Shown here in pieces: positions 14,429-22,502 of a stretch of DNA of 27,470 nucleotides. Position 1 is the first letter of the stretch, and every line of letters starts with the position of its first letter. The notes beneath the pieces were generated by a model. That model worked only from the letters and a program-made list of their open reading frames with translations. It made no database searches and was not told the origin of the DNA. Origin of the DNA: Thermoplasmatales archaeon SW_10_69_26 (GTDB taxonomy: Archaea; Thermoplasmatota; SW-10-69-26); assembly GCA_003009755.1 (NCBI GenBank), contig PXUB01000025.1, positions 144,877 to 172,346 on the forward strand, written 5' to 3'. Position numbers and translations under genes: made by a program.

Positions 14429-15164
14429 CTTCCCCCACCACCATCCAGACCCCCTCCTGGCGGGGGTCGGCCTCGCGGAGGACGAGCTCGTCCAGCTCGC
14501 CGGTGCGGTCGGCGTGCGTGCCATCGCAGGGGTAGGCGCAGACGCCGTCGACACGCACGACCTCGATCGTGGTGCCTGGGCCGGGGTAGGGCTGGCCCTC
14601 CTCGAAGGGCTGGGGATCGAGCTTGTGCTCGGCCACGTCGCGGGGATCGTAGGCGCGGTCGACGGGCACGTCCTGCTCGATCCAGGTGTCGACCCGGTCG
14701 ACGGCCTCGGCGAGCACGTCCGGCCGGATCGACCAGCCGCGCAGGTCCAGCCGGAAGCGCCCGCCGCCTTTGACCTCGGGATCGTCGACGAGCGTGACGT
14801 CCACGATCTGCGTCACGGCCCGTAACAGGAGGTGCATCGCGGTGTGGGCCCGCGAGTCCAGCTCACGTTGGTCCTGGTCGAGGTGCAGCTGGAGGTCGTC
14901 GCCGGCCGAGAGGTCGGCCCCGTGGATGCGGTGCCAGATCGCCCCGCCGCGCTCGACCACCGCGACCAGGTCGTGCTTGTCGCCGCCTTGCACCCACACG
15001 GTGCCGCCGTCGGCGCGTTGGGGGTGCCGGTAGGCGCGGCTCTTGGGGCGGAACAGGGTCCGATCGAGGCGGAACTCCGCCCCGCGGGTCTCGACGACCT
15101 CGGCCAGCGCGGTCTTGCGGCCGGGCTCGGTCTCCCACAGCCGCTTGGTGCCCTCGCTGCTCAC
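14406..15164 (-). CDS. alaX: AlaX-type alanyl-tRNA editing protein
   Basis: A 252-residue free-standing homologue of the alanyl-tRNA synthetase editing domain, which hydrolyses Ser- or Gly-tRNA-Ala. Both halves of the zinc site are present: HTAMH (HxxxH) and CDGTH (CxxxH) followed by ADRTGEL. The N-terminal beta-barrel is recognisable (TKRLWETEPGRKTALAEVVE, FRLDRTLFRP). The usual Gly-rich GGGQP-type motif after the FYP strand is replaced by a KSRAYRHPQRADGGTVW stretch, a departure that may alter specificity. The start is taken as GTG at 15164 because no ATG fits; a small ORF ends 25 bases upstream. The 3' end is part of a 17-bp hairpin. Confidence 0.9.
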   Translation of the reverse strand: MSSEGTKRLWETEPGRKTALAEVVETRGAEFRLDRTLFRPKSRAYRHPQRADGGTVWVQGGDKHDLVAVVERGGAIWHRIHGADLSAGDDLQLHLDQDQRELDSRAHTAMHLLLRAVTQIVDVTLVDDPEVKGGGRFRLDLRGWSIRPDVLAEAVDRVDTWIEQDVPVDRAYDPRDVAEHKLDPQPFEEGQPYPGPGTTIEVVRVDGVCAYPCDGTHADRTGELDELVLREADPRQEGVWMVVGEVPKPGRY

Positions 15165-15189
15165 GGTGGCCCGAACGGGAAGGGGTGCC

Positions 15190-15315
15190 TCAACCTTGCC
15201 CCGCAGCCGTCGGTGCCGGCAAAAGCGTCGGCTCGCCGGTGACGAACGTCTGCTTGTGGCTTTGCGCGCGTTCGTAGTGCCAGTCGTCGGTCGAGCGCTC
15301 GGGCAGCTTGGCCAC
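15190..15315 (-). CDS. possible small protein upstream of alaX
   Basis: A 41-codon frame from GTG 15315 (or TTG 15321) encodes VAKLPERSTDDWHYERAQSH and onward to PTLLPAPTAAGQG, with natural aromatic and polar composition. Its TGA stop is 25 bases before alaX on the same strand. No family recognised and no promoter element clearly placed. It may be a tiny gene or the tail of a lost one; an overlapping plus-strand frame here also reads protein-like, so strand assignment is uncertain. Confidence 0.3.
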   Translation of the reverse strand: MAKLPERSTDDWHYERAQSHKQTFVTGEPTLLPAPTAAGQG

Positions 15316-15379
15316 CGCCAAGGCGCAGGACCTCGAGGCGTTCGCGGCGGACGCGCTGAACGGCGGGTCAGGCGCAAGC

Positions 15380-15388
15380 GCTTAACGG
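15380..15388 (+). promoter_or_regulatory. TATA box of glpK
   Basis: The sequence gcttaacgg is centred 27 bases upstream of the glpK ATG at 15411, predicting a leaderless transcript. Confidence 0.55.
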
Positions 15389-15410
15389 CGACGGTCGCCT
15401 TCGCCCCACG

Positions 15411-16886
15411 ATGCCGATCGTCCTCGCCCTCGATCAAGGCACGACGGGCACGACCGCGCTCGCCGTCGACGAGGACCGCCAGGTCGAGGCCCGCCACACG
15501 GTGGACACGCCGCTGGAACACCCGCGCAAGGGCTGGGCGGAGAACGACCCCGAGGCGATCCTCGACGCGTGCGAGCAGGCGCTGGCCGGCGTGGTGGACG
15601 AGATCGACACCGACGAGGTCGAGGCGATGGGCATCACGAACCAACGCGAGACGACGCTGGCCTGGGACGCCGACAGCGGGGACGCGCTGGCCCCGGCCGT
15701 CAGCTGGCAGTGCCGCCGCACCGAGCCCCTGTGCCGCGAGCTCGAGGACCGGCCGGCGGCCGTGGCACGCATCCGCGAACGCACCGGGCTCGTCGTCGAC
15801 CCGTACTTCTCGGCGACCAAGATGCGCTGGCTGCTCGACAACGAGGCCCGCGTCGAGGCGGCGCTGGCCGAGGACCGGTTGCGGTTCGGCACGGTGGATG
15901 CCTTCGTGCTCGACCACCTCACCGGTCACCACCTCACCGACCCGTCCAACGCCTCGCGCACGATGCTGTACAACCTGCACGAGGGCACCTGGGACCCCGA
16001 GCTGGCCGAGCTGCTCGACCTCCCGCTGGAGCCGCTGCCCGCGATCCGCCCCTCCTCGGGCGGGTTCGGCGACGTCCACCCCGACACACGCCTGGGCGAG
16101 GCCCTGCCCGAGTTGCAGGGCGTGCCCGTGGCGGGCGTGGCCGGCGACCAGCACGCCTCCCTGTTCGGTCACGGCTGCTTCACGCCCGGCGAGTCGAAGG
16201 GCACGCTGGGCACCGGCGCCTTCTTCCTCGTCAACACCGGCGGGGAGGTGCTGATCCCGGAGGGCGGCGTCGTGGCCACGGTCGCCTGGGATCTCGGCGA
16301 CGGCCCGGTGTACGCGCTCGAGGGCTCGGCCTTCGCCTGTGGGTCGGCCCTGGAGTGGGCCTCCGAGGCCGGCTGGCTGCGTGATCCCACCTCGCTCGAC
16401 GAGCAGGCGGGCAGCGTCGACGACGCCGACGGGGCCACGTTCGTGCCGGCCTTCTACGGGCTGGGCGCGCCCTTCTGGGACGCCGACGCCCAGGCCGGAC
16501 TGATGGGCTTGTCCACGTCGACGACGCGCGACCACATCGCCCGCGCCGTCGCCGAGGGCCTCACCGCCCAGAACGCGCTGCTGCTGGACGCGCTGGCTGA
16601 GGCCGGCCAACCGATCGACGTCGTGCGCCTCGACGGCGGTGTCTCCCGCGCCGACGTGCTCTGCCAGCTGCTGGCCGATGCCACCGACCAGCGCGTGCTC
16701 CGCACCGAGGAGGGCGACCTCACCGCGCTGGGCGCGGCTGGGCTCGCCGGCCTGGCCGAGGGGGTCTGGACGCGCAAGGACCTGCGCGAGGACGCCACCG
16801 AGACGTTCACGCCCCGCGAGGAGGCGGCCTTCGTCGATCGATACAAGGCCGCCGCGCGCGGCATCGCCGACGTCGAGCTGACCTGA
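15411..16886 (+). CDS. glpK: glycerol kinase
   Basis: A 491-residue FGGY-family kinase that phosphorylates glycerol with ATP to sn-glycerol-3-phosphate, feeding glycerol use and possibly lipid metabolism. Landmarks are the phosphate-1 motif LALDQGTTGTTALAVDE, GITNQRETTLAWD, SWQCRRTE (glycerol-binding Arg region), GLVVDPYFSATKMRWLLDN, AGDQHASLFGHGC, the GTLGTGAFFLVNTG adenosine/phosphate-2 loop, YGLGAPFWD, GLTAQNALLLDAL, RLDGGVSRADVLCQLLAD and TALGAAGLAG. Length and motif order are normal and all expected active-site segments are present. It is monocistronic with its own TATA box; no glpD or transporter gene is adjacent here. Confidence 0.97.
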   Translation: MPIVLALDQGTTGTTALAVDEDRQVEARHTVDTPLEHPRKGWAENDPEAILDACEQALAGVVDEIDTDEVEAMGITNQRETTLAWDADSGDALAPAVSWQCRRTEPLCRELEDRPAAVARIRERTGLVVDPYFSATKMRWLLDNEARVEAALAEDRLRFGTVDAFVLDHLTGHHLTDPSNASRTMLYNLHEGTWDPELAELLDLPLEPLPAIRPSSGGFGDVHPDTRLGEALPELQGVPVAGVAGDQHASLFGHGCFTPGESKGTLGTGAFFLVNTGGEVLIPEGGVVATVAWDLGDGPVYALEGSAFACGSALEWASEAGWLRDPTSLDEQAGSVDDADGATFVPAFYGLGAPFWDADAQAGLMGLSTSTTRDHIARAVAEGLTAQNALLLDALAEAGQPIDVVRLDGGVSRADVLCQLLADATDQRVLRTEEGDLTALGAAGLAGLAEGVWTRKDLREDATETFTPREEAAFVDRYKAAARGIADVELT

Positions 16887-16986
16887 CCCGCCCGACGACC
16901 GTCCGCACCGCGAGGCGCGCGCCCGCAAAATTCGAGCCTAACTCCCGGCACCAGGTTCAAGCACGGGCACGCGATAGCCCGCCCCG

Positions 16987-17379
16987 ATGGCGCACTACCT
17001 CGTCCAGGCCTACCCCGACCACGCCTCGCTGCCCGACCTGCGCGAGCGCCTGCTCGAGGAGAAGATCGCCGACATCGATCCCTTCGGCGACGAGCTGCAG
17101 GACTGCCTGGAACGGGCCCGTCTGGATCCGAGCACGGGCAAGGCCGTTTGGGAGGAGGAGGACCACTGCTCGCCGCCCCTGGCCATGGAGCGCGAGGCCG
17201 TGCTCGACGAGCACTTCGACGAGATCGAGGTCGAGGAGGTCGATCCCGGCGAGGGCTGGGAGGCGATCGACGAGCTGCCCTCCCTGTGGTGGAATCCGGC
17301 CGAGGCCGAAAACCGCGACACCAGCGCCGACGAGGAGCCCCCTGGACCCGACCCGGGCGCCGATCGGCCGGACCTCTAG
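16987..17379 (+). CDS. acidic cytosolic hypothetical protein
   Basis: A 130-residue, very acidic protein without signal peptide or membrane helix. The opening MAHYLVQAYPDHASLPDLRE has a beta-alpha look and the middle (LDEHFDEIEVEEVDPGEGWE) is Asp/Glu-rich. The last 30 residues are a disordered Pro/Asp tail. The start is the first ATG, and codon use matches its neighbours. No family recognised. It lies alone between glpK and the first CARDB gene. Confidence 0.65.
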   Translation: MAHYLVQAYPDHASLPDLRERLLEEKIADIDPFGDELQDCLERARLDPSTGKAVWEEEDHCSPPLAMEREAVLDEHFDEIEVEEVDPGEGWEAIDELPSLWWNPAEAENRDTSADEEPPGPDPGADRPDL

Positions 17380-17410
17380 GGTGTCCGTCGCCGGGGGCAA
17401 CGAGGGCATC

Positions 17411-17419
17411 CTTTTAGGG
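17411..17419 (+). promoter_or_regulatory. TATA box of the first CARDB gene
   Basis: The sequence cttttaggg is centred 28 bases upstream of the ATG at 17443, predicting a leaderless message. Confidence 0.65.
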
Positions 17420-17442
17420 CTCGGCGACGTGCGTTCATCCTG

Positions 17443-19590
17443 ATGTCGGCTCCGCGCTCGCACGGCTGGCTGCTCCTCGCCCTCGGGGCGATGCTCGTCA
17501 TGGCCCCCACCGCGATGGCTCAAGGCAGCGAGGATCTCCCCCCGATCATGCCCCAGGACCTCACCGCGGACCCCTCCTTCGAGAACGTGTCCGCCGAGAC
17601 GGAGGAGATGGCGTTCACGGTCCAGCTGACCGCCGTCGAGGAGGCCTACACCGGCGACTTCACCGTCGACCTCTCGATCGAGGAGGAGCGCGTGGCTCTC
17701 ATCGAGGACACGTGGACCGCCGGCACGCAGACGCGGAACGTCACCACCGACGAGGACGCCGACCAGGGACCGGGCACGTGGTCGCCCTCCGTCGGCCTGC
17801 ACCCGTTCAACCTGACCGTCTCCGCCGACGGCGAGTCCTTCCCCCTCGAGTTCAAGCTCCCAACCGGGCCCGACCTCACCGTGGAAGGCTCCGAACGCGG
17901 CGCCGAGCCCACCCTCGACGTCACGATGGAGCCCGCCGAGCCCGCCCCCGGCGACGAGGTGACCTTCCACCTCAACGTCACCAACCAGGGCTCGTGGGCG
18001 ACCCCCGAGGGCACCCCGGCGCCCGTGGCGTTGACGCTGGACGGCGAAGAGATCGGTCGGACCACCGTCCAGAACCTCGAGGCCGAGGAGGACACCCAGC
18101 TCACGTTCGCGGACGCCTGGACCGCCGAGGGCGGCCACCACACCATCGCCGCCACCGCCGCCAAGGACGCGTTCGAGGAGATCCTCGACGAGAACAACAA
18201 CGCCTCGATGGCCTTCACCGTGCAACAGCCCGGCCTCAGCGTGCGCGCTCTGGAGGCCAGCCCGAGCCCGGTGCCCGCCAACGGCAGCCTCACCCTGGAG
18301 GCCACGCTCGAGAACACCGCCTCCGAGCGGCGGGAGGCCAGCACGACCGCCGTCTACCTGGACGGCGAGTTGCACCGCGAGACCGACACCGAGGCGGTCG
18401 AGCCCGGGGAGACGACGAACGTCACCTGGCAGCTGGAGCCGGACGTCGGCGTGCACGAGCTCACCGTCCTGCCGGAAGCCGAGGACGCCCCCGACGAGCC
18501 GCCGGCCGACGCCAGCTCGGCCACGCGAACCGTCACCGTCGGTCCCGACCTGGCCGTGACCGGCGTCGGCACCGAGCCCGCGCAGCCGCTCACCGGCGAC
18601 GAGGTCACCGTCAACGCCACGGTCACGAACCGCGGAGCTGCGACGAACGGCTCGGTCCCCGTCGCCTTGATCGATCGGCTCGGGGACCAGACGTATGCGA
18701 GCACGAACGTCTCCGCGTTGGAGACCGGCGAGCGGACCGAGGTCGAGCTCACCCTCGAGCCCGAGGCCGGCGACTACGATCTCCTGTTCCAGATCGATCC
18801 CGAGGAGGCCATCGGCCAGGCCGAGCGCGGCAACGACCACGGGTTCGTCTCCTTCACCGTCCGCGAGCAGGAACCCGAGCTCGTGATCGAGTCGGTCGGG
18901 TTCGAGGACGAGCTGGTGCCCGGTCAACGCCGGCCCGCCCAGGTCACCGTCACCAACGAGGGCTCGGACACGGTCACCGATCTCGAGGCTCGCTTCCAGG
19001 TGGACGACACCCTGCTCGGCCAAGGGGCCGACGTGGGCAGCTTGGACCCCGACGAGACCGCGACCGTCGAGAGCCGCAACTGGACGGCCGAGGCCGGCGA
19101 GCACGAGCTGTCCGTCCGCATCGGCTCCCCGCACGACTTCGCCGCCGGCCACCCGCTGGTCTCGGCGACGCGGACCGTGACCGTCGCCGACGCCGACGCG
19201 AACCTGACCGTCGGCGAGCTGGCGACCGAGCCGGCCCGGCCCAGCCCCGGCGACGAGGTGAAGCTGTTGCTCGACGTCACCAACGAGGGCCCGGTGCCGG
19301 CGACCGGGTTCACCGTCGAGTTCACCGTGGACGGCGAGCGCATCGGCATGCGGACCGTCGACGAGCTCGCGCCCGGCGCCAACCGGACGCTGGAGAGCCC
19401 GGCGTGGACGCTGGACGCCGAGACGACCTCGGCCAGCGCCGTCGTCGCCCCGAACAGCGAGGACCTCGAGACGCGGGAGATCACCGCGACCCTCGCCGAG
19501 GCCTCCAGCGACGTGCCGGGGCCGGCCCCCGTCGCGATCCTCGCCGCGATCGCGTCGGCGGCCGTGGCCGGCGTCCGCCGGCGCGGGTAG
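17443..19590 (+). CDS. CARDB-repeat surface protein (5 repeats)
   Basis: A 715-residue exported protein. The signal peptide ends at AMAQ (about residue 27). An N-terminal beta domain (about 28-140) is followed by five CARDB (cell adhesion related, bacterial/archaeal) beta-sandwich repeats starting near residues 143, 263, 367, 479 and 585. Each begins like GPDLAVTGVGTEPAQPLTGD and runs through TVTNRG-type strands. The C-terminus (VPGPAP, a small-residue hydrophobic helix, then VRRRG) resembles archaeosortase anchors but without Pro-Gly-Phe. Many N-x-S/T sequons fit N-glycosylation. It is the first of three related genes in a row. Probably an envelope or adhesion protein; ligand unknown. Confidence 0.88.
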   Translation: MSAPRSHGWLLLALGAMLVMAPTAMAQGSEDLPPIMPQDLTADPSFENVSAETEEMAFTVQLTAVEEAYTGDFTVDLSIEEERVALIEDTWTAGTQTRNVTTDEDADQGPGTWSPSVGLHPFNLTVSADGESFPLEFKLPTGPDLTVEGSERGAEPTLDVTMEPAEPAPGDEVTFHLNVTNQGSWATPEGTPAPVALTLDGEEIGRTTVQNLEAEEDTQLTFADAWTAEGGHHTIAATAAKDAFEEILDENNNASMAFTVQQPGLSVRALEASPSPVPANGSLTLEATLENTASERREASTTAVYLDGELHRETDTEAVEPGETTNVTWQLEPDVGVHELTVLPEAEDAPDEPPADASSATRTVTVGPDLAVTGVGTEPAQPLTGDEVTVNATVTNRGAATNGSVPVALIDRLGDQTYASTNVSALETGERTEVELTLEPEAGDYDLLFQIDPEEAIGQAERGNDHGFVSFTVREQEPELVIESVGFEDELVPGQRRPAQVTVTNEGSDTVTDLEARFQVDDTLLGQGADVGSLDPDETATVESRNWTAEAGEHELSVRIGSPHDFAAGHPLVSATRTVTVADADANLTVGELATEPARPSPGDEVKLLLDVTNEGPVPATGFTVEFTVDGERIGMRTVDELAPGANRTLESPAWTLDAETTSASAVVAPNSEDLETREITATLAEASSDVPGPAPVAILAAIASAAVAGVRRRG

Positions 19591-19636
19591 GCCCGTTCCG
19601 ACGGGTTCATGGGGTCCTGGATGGGTTCTCGGCGCG

Positions 19637-19930
19637 ATGGCCGCCCACCTGCTCGTCGAGTACACCGCGCGGGACGACGCCGTCGACGAGGCCCAGGCGG
19701 CCGCTCGCCGCTTTTGGGAGGACTCGCTCGAGGAGCCCCACCTCGTCCGCCACGAGGCCCACCGGATCGGCGAGACGCGGACGTTCCTCCACGTGCTCGA
19801 ATTCGAGGACGCGCTCGCGCTCCGCGAGCACCGGGAGCGCCCGCACACGGAGACGTTCACCGAGGAGATCACCGAGCTCCTCGACGGCGAGCTCGACGTC
19901 CGCCGTCTGCACCCCGTGAGCGAGGGCTAG
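19637..19930 (+). CDS. ABM-like (antibiotic biosynthesis monooxygenase fold) protein
   Basis: A 97-residue cytosolic protein with the pattern of a dimeric ferredoxin-like alpha-beta barrel: MAAHLLVEYTARDDAVDEAQ, FLHVLEFEDALALREHRERP and ETFTEEITELLDGELDVRRL. This resembles the ABM superfamily (quinol monooxygenases, heme-degrading and unknown-function members), though without diagnostic catalytic residues. It lies 46 bases after the first CARDB gene and before the second, with no clear TATA box, so it may share the upstream transcript. Assignment is tentative. Confidence 0.7.
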   Translation: MAAHLLVEYTARDDAVDEAQAAARRFWEDSLEEPHLVRHEAHRIGETRTFLHVLEFEDALALREHRERPHTETFTEEITELLDGELDVRRLHPVSEG

Positions 19931-19960
19931 GTCCGCCTGCCTGGGGCCTCGACCGCGAAG

Positions 19961-19969
19961 CCTTTTAAG
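19961..19969 (+). promoter_or_regulatory. TATA box deciding the start of the second CARDB gene
   Basis: The sequence ccttttaag is centred at about 19965, predicting transcription from about 19992. That is downstream of the in-frame ATG at 19979, so translation should begin at the ATG at 20000 with a leader of about 8 bases. Confidence 0.65.
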
Positions 19970-19999
19970 CTTCGAGCCATGGCTACATGTTCTGCGTCC

Positions 20000-22477
20000 A
20001 TGTCACACCTTCGGGTCATCGTCATCCTCGCGTCCTTCGCCGCGGCACTCGTGCTCGTCTCCGGCGGAGCCCAAGCTCAGCTCGACGACCCGGACCTCGT
20101 GGTCACCAACATCACCACCGACGAGACCCCCACGCCGGGTACCTCGACGCGGGTGCAGACCACGATCGAGAACCAGGGCGGCAGCCCTTCCAACGACTTC
20201 ACGGTGAACTTCACGCTCGATGGGGACCAGCTGGGCCAACCCGTCGACAACGGGAGCTTAGGCGAGGGCGAGAGCGCGGTCCTGAACTCCACGGTCCCCT
20301 GGACGGCCGAGGCCGGACAGACGCTCGTTGGCGTCAGCGTCGAGCACGACGACGGCGACTTCACGCAGGAGTCGAACACCGACAACAACGACGACAACCG
20401 CAGCTACACGATCGGGGCCGACCTGCGGGTCGACAGCTTCGATGTGGACCCGGTCGAGGTCGTCGAAGGCGACGAGATCGAGCTGACCGCCACGATCGAG
20501 AACGCAGCCGACCCCGAGGACGTGGCCCCCGACGCGGGCTCGTTCGAGGTCGGCTTCCCGATCGACGGCAGCAGCACGCTGGCCCCCGTCTCCGTCGAGG
20601 GGCTGGCCGCCGGCGAGTCGACGACCGTCTCGCGGACGTGGCCGACGACCGAGGGCGACGAAGGCCAGTACTCGGTCACCGCCGACGCCGACACCGACGA
20701 GGAGGTCGCCGACCGCGACCGGTCGAACAACGGTGCCGACGCGGTCACCGTGCAGGTCCGCAAGGCCCTGCCCGACCTCGTCGTCGCCGGCGCCACGTTC
20801 TCCCCCGACCCCGCCCAGGCCGACCGGCAGTTGACGTTCACCGCGGAGCTTCGCAACAATGGCCAGACCGACGCCGGCCCGCACAACGTTTCCCTGATCG
20901 TCGACGACGAGACCGTCGACCAGACCAGCGTCGACGGCCTCGACCAGGCCGGCCAACGCAACGTCTCCCTGACGTGGACCGCCGAGGCCGGCAACCACGA
21001 CATCGAGATCCGCACCGACGTCGACGACGCGATCGAGGAGACCAGCGAGGACAACAACCGGTGGACGCTCACGCTGCCCGTGGGCCCCGACCTGGTGCCC
21101 GACAGCCTCGACATCCAGCCGCCCGAGCCCCGCGCCGGCGACCGGGTGCGCTTCACCGTCCAGATCACCAACGACGGCCAGGCCGTCGACCAGCCGTTCT
21201 CCGTGTCGTTCGCGGTCGACGGGACGCCGATCAGCTCGGAGGAGCTCACCGGGCTCGACGGCGGCGAGGCCCGCAACGTCACCAGCATGCCCTGGAACGC
21301 GACCACCGGGGACCACGACGTGACCGCGATCGTCGACCCCGACGACGAGATCGGCGAGGTCGACCGGCAGAACAACCAGTTCGAGCAGTCCCTGACCGTG
21401 GGCGAGCCGCGCCCGAACGTGGTCGTGCTGTCCGCCAGCCTGGACCCCGTCGCCCCCGAAGACGGCGAGCAGGCGACCGTGCGAGCCAAGGTCGAGAACG
21501 CCGGCGCCCGCGAAGCCGACGCGTTCACCGTCCGCAGCCTCGTCGACGACGAGGAGAGCGGCCAAGCCAGTGTCGACGGGCTCGGCGCAGGCGAGACGAC
21601 CGACGTCGAGCTGGGCGAGTGGACGGCCGAGACCGGCTCCCACGAACTCGCCATCGAGGCCGACGTGGACGAGGAGATCGAGGAGGGCAACGAGCAGGAC
21701 AACCGGTTCGTCCGCGAGCTCGGCATCGGCGCCGACCTGGACCTGCTCGAACTGTCCGTCTCCCCCACCGACCCCGAACCGGGTGAGAACGTGACCGCGT
21801 TCGCGCTCGCCCAGAACAACGGCTCGGTCGCCACCGCGGCCACGAACGTCAGCTTCCACCTCGACGGCGATCGCATCGGGACGATCCCGCTGGACGGCTT
21901 GGGCCCCAACGAGCAAGGTAGCGCCGAGATCACGTTCACGGCGGCCCGCTCCGGCGCGCTCGAGGCGCGCCTCGACACCGACGACACCGTCGACGAGTAC
22001 GACGAGGACAACAACCAGGGCCAGCGAGCGATCGAGCTCGCCAGCGAGGCCCAACCGCCCGATCTCACGGTGCGCTCGGTCGCCAGCGAGGGCGACATCG
22101 GCCAGGACGACGAGGTCCGCTTCGTCGCCGCGATCGCCAACGAGGGCGCCGGGCCATCGCCCGAGGCGCTCGTCGAGTTCCGCGCCGACGGCGAGCCGAT
22201 CGGGGCCCCGGTGAGCGTCGACGGGCTGCCAGCCGGCTCGGCGACCAACGTGACGAGCCCGGCCTTCGAGCCCGACGGCGAGACCGAGCTCGAGGTCGTC
22301 GTCGACCCCAACGACGGCGTCGGCGAAGCCGACGAGACGAACAACGTCGTCACCGAGTCGATCGACGCCTCCGCCGCGGTCGGCGTCCCCGTTCCACCCA
22401 TCGCGGCGATCCTCGGCCTCTCGACGGCCGCTCTCGCGGCCCGCCGGCTCGGTGGGAGCAAGCGGAAACCTCCTTAA
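20000..22477 (+). CDS. CARDB-repeat surface protein (7 repeats)
   Basis: An 825-residue exported protein. MSHLRVIVILASFAAALVLV forms the signal peptide, cleaved near AQAQ. Seven CARDB repeats start near residues 30, 139, 259, 362, 472, 577 and 686, each about 105-115 residues. Most repeats end with an acidic Asn-Asn turn such as SEDNNRWT or DEDNNQGQ, a conserved feature of this local family. The C-terminal anchor is GVPVPPIAAILGLSTAALAA followed by RRLGGSKRKPP, a longer basic tail than in its neighbours. The start is set by the TATA box at 19961-19969. The gene's stop codon lies inside the promoter of the next CARDB gene. Ligand unknown. Confidence 0.9.
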   Translation: MSHLRVIVILASFAAALVLVSGGAQAQLDDPDLVVTNITTDETPTPGTSTRVQTTIENQGGSPSNDFTVNFTLDGDQLGQPVDNGSLGEGESAVLNSTVPWTAEAGQTLVGVSVEHDDGDFTQESNTDNNDDNRSYTIGADLRVDSFDVDPVEVVEGDEIELTATIENAADPEDVAPDAGSFEVGFPIDGSSTLAPVSVEGLAAGESTTVSRTWPTTEGDEGQYSVTADADTDEEVADRDRSNNGADAVTVQVRKALPDLVVAGATFSPDPAQADRQLTFTAELRNNGQTDAGPHNVSLIVDDETVDQTSVDGLDQAGQRNVSLTWTAEAGNHDIEIRTDVDDAIEETSEDNNRWTLTLPVGPDLVPDSLDIQPPEPRAGDRVRFTVQITNDGQAVDQPFSVSFAVDGTPISSEELTGLDGGEARNVTSMPWNATTGDHDVTAIVDPDDEIGEVDRQNNQFEQSLTVGEPRPNVVVLSASLDPVAPEDGEQATVRAKVENAGAREADAFTVRSLVDDEESGQASVDGLGAGETTDVELGEWTAETGSHELAIEADVDEEIEEGNEQDNRFVRELGIGADLDLLELSVSPTDPEPGENVTAFALAQNNGSVATAATNVSFHLDGDRIGTIPLDGLGPNEQGSAEITFTAARSGALEARLDTDDTVDEYDEDNNQGQRAIELASEAQPPDLTVRSVASEGDIGQDDEVRFVAAIANEGAGPSPEALVEFRADGEPIGAPVSVDGLPAGSATNVTSPAFEPDGETELEVVVDPNDGVGEADETNNVVTESIDASAAVGVPVPPIAAILGLSTAALAARRLGGSKRKPP

Positions 22478-22479
22478 AC
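22471..22479 (+). promoter_or_regulatory. TATA box of the third CARDB gene, overlapping the upstream stop codon
   Basis: The sequence tccttaaac is centred 27 bases before the ATG at 22503 and contains the TAA stop (22475-22477) of the preceding gene. This rules out the in-frame start at 22452 and predicts a leaderless message. Confidence 0.7.
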
Positions 22480-22502
22480 GTAGACGGCTAGTTCGAACCC
22501 TC

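Noticed and set aside
15275-15393. Plus-strand frame reading LATAKAQDLEAFAADALNGG before glpK
   Set aside because: Protein-like for about 25 residues but starts after a stop with no good start codon and no recognisable family; it competes with the minus-strand small ORF and neither can be confirmed.
14406-16928. 840-codon minus-strand ORF
   Set aside because: Only the final 252 codons are AlaX; the rest is the antisense shadow of glpK and the intergenic region.
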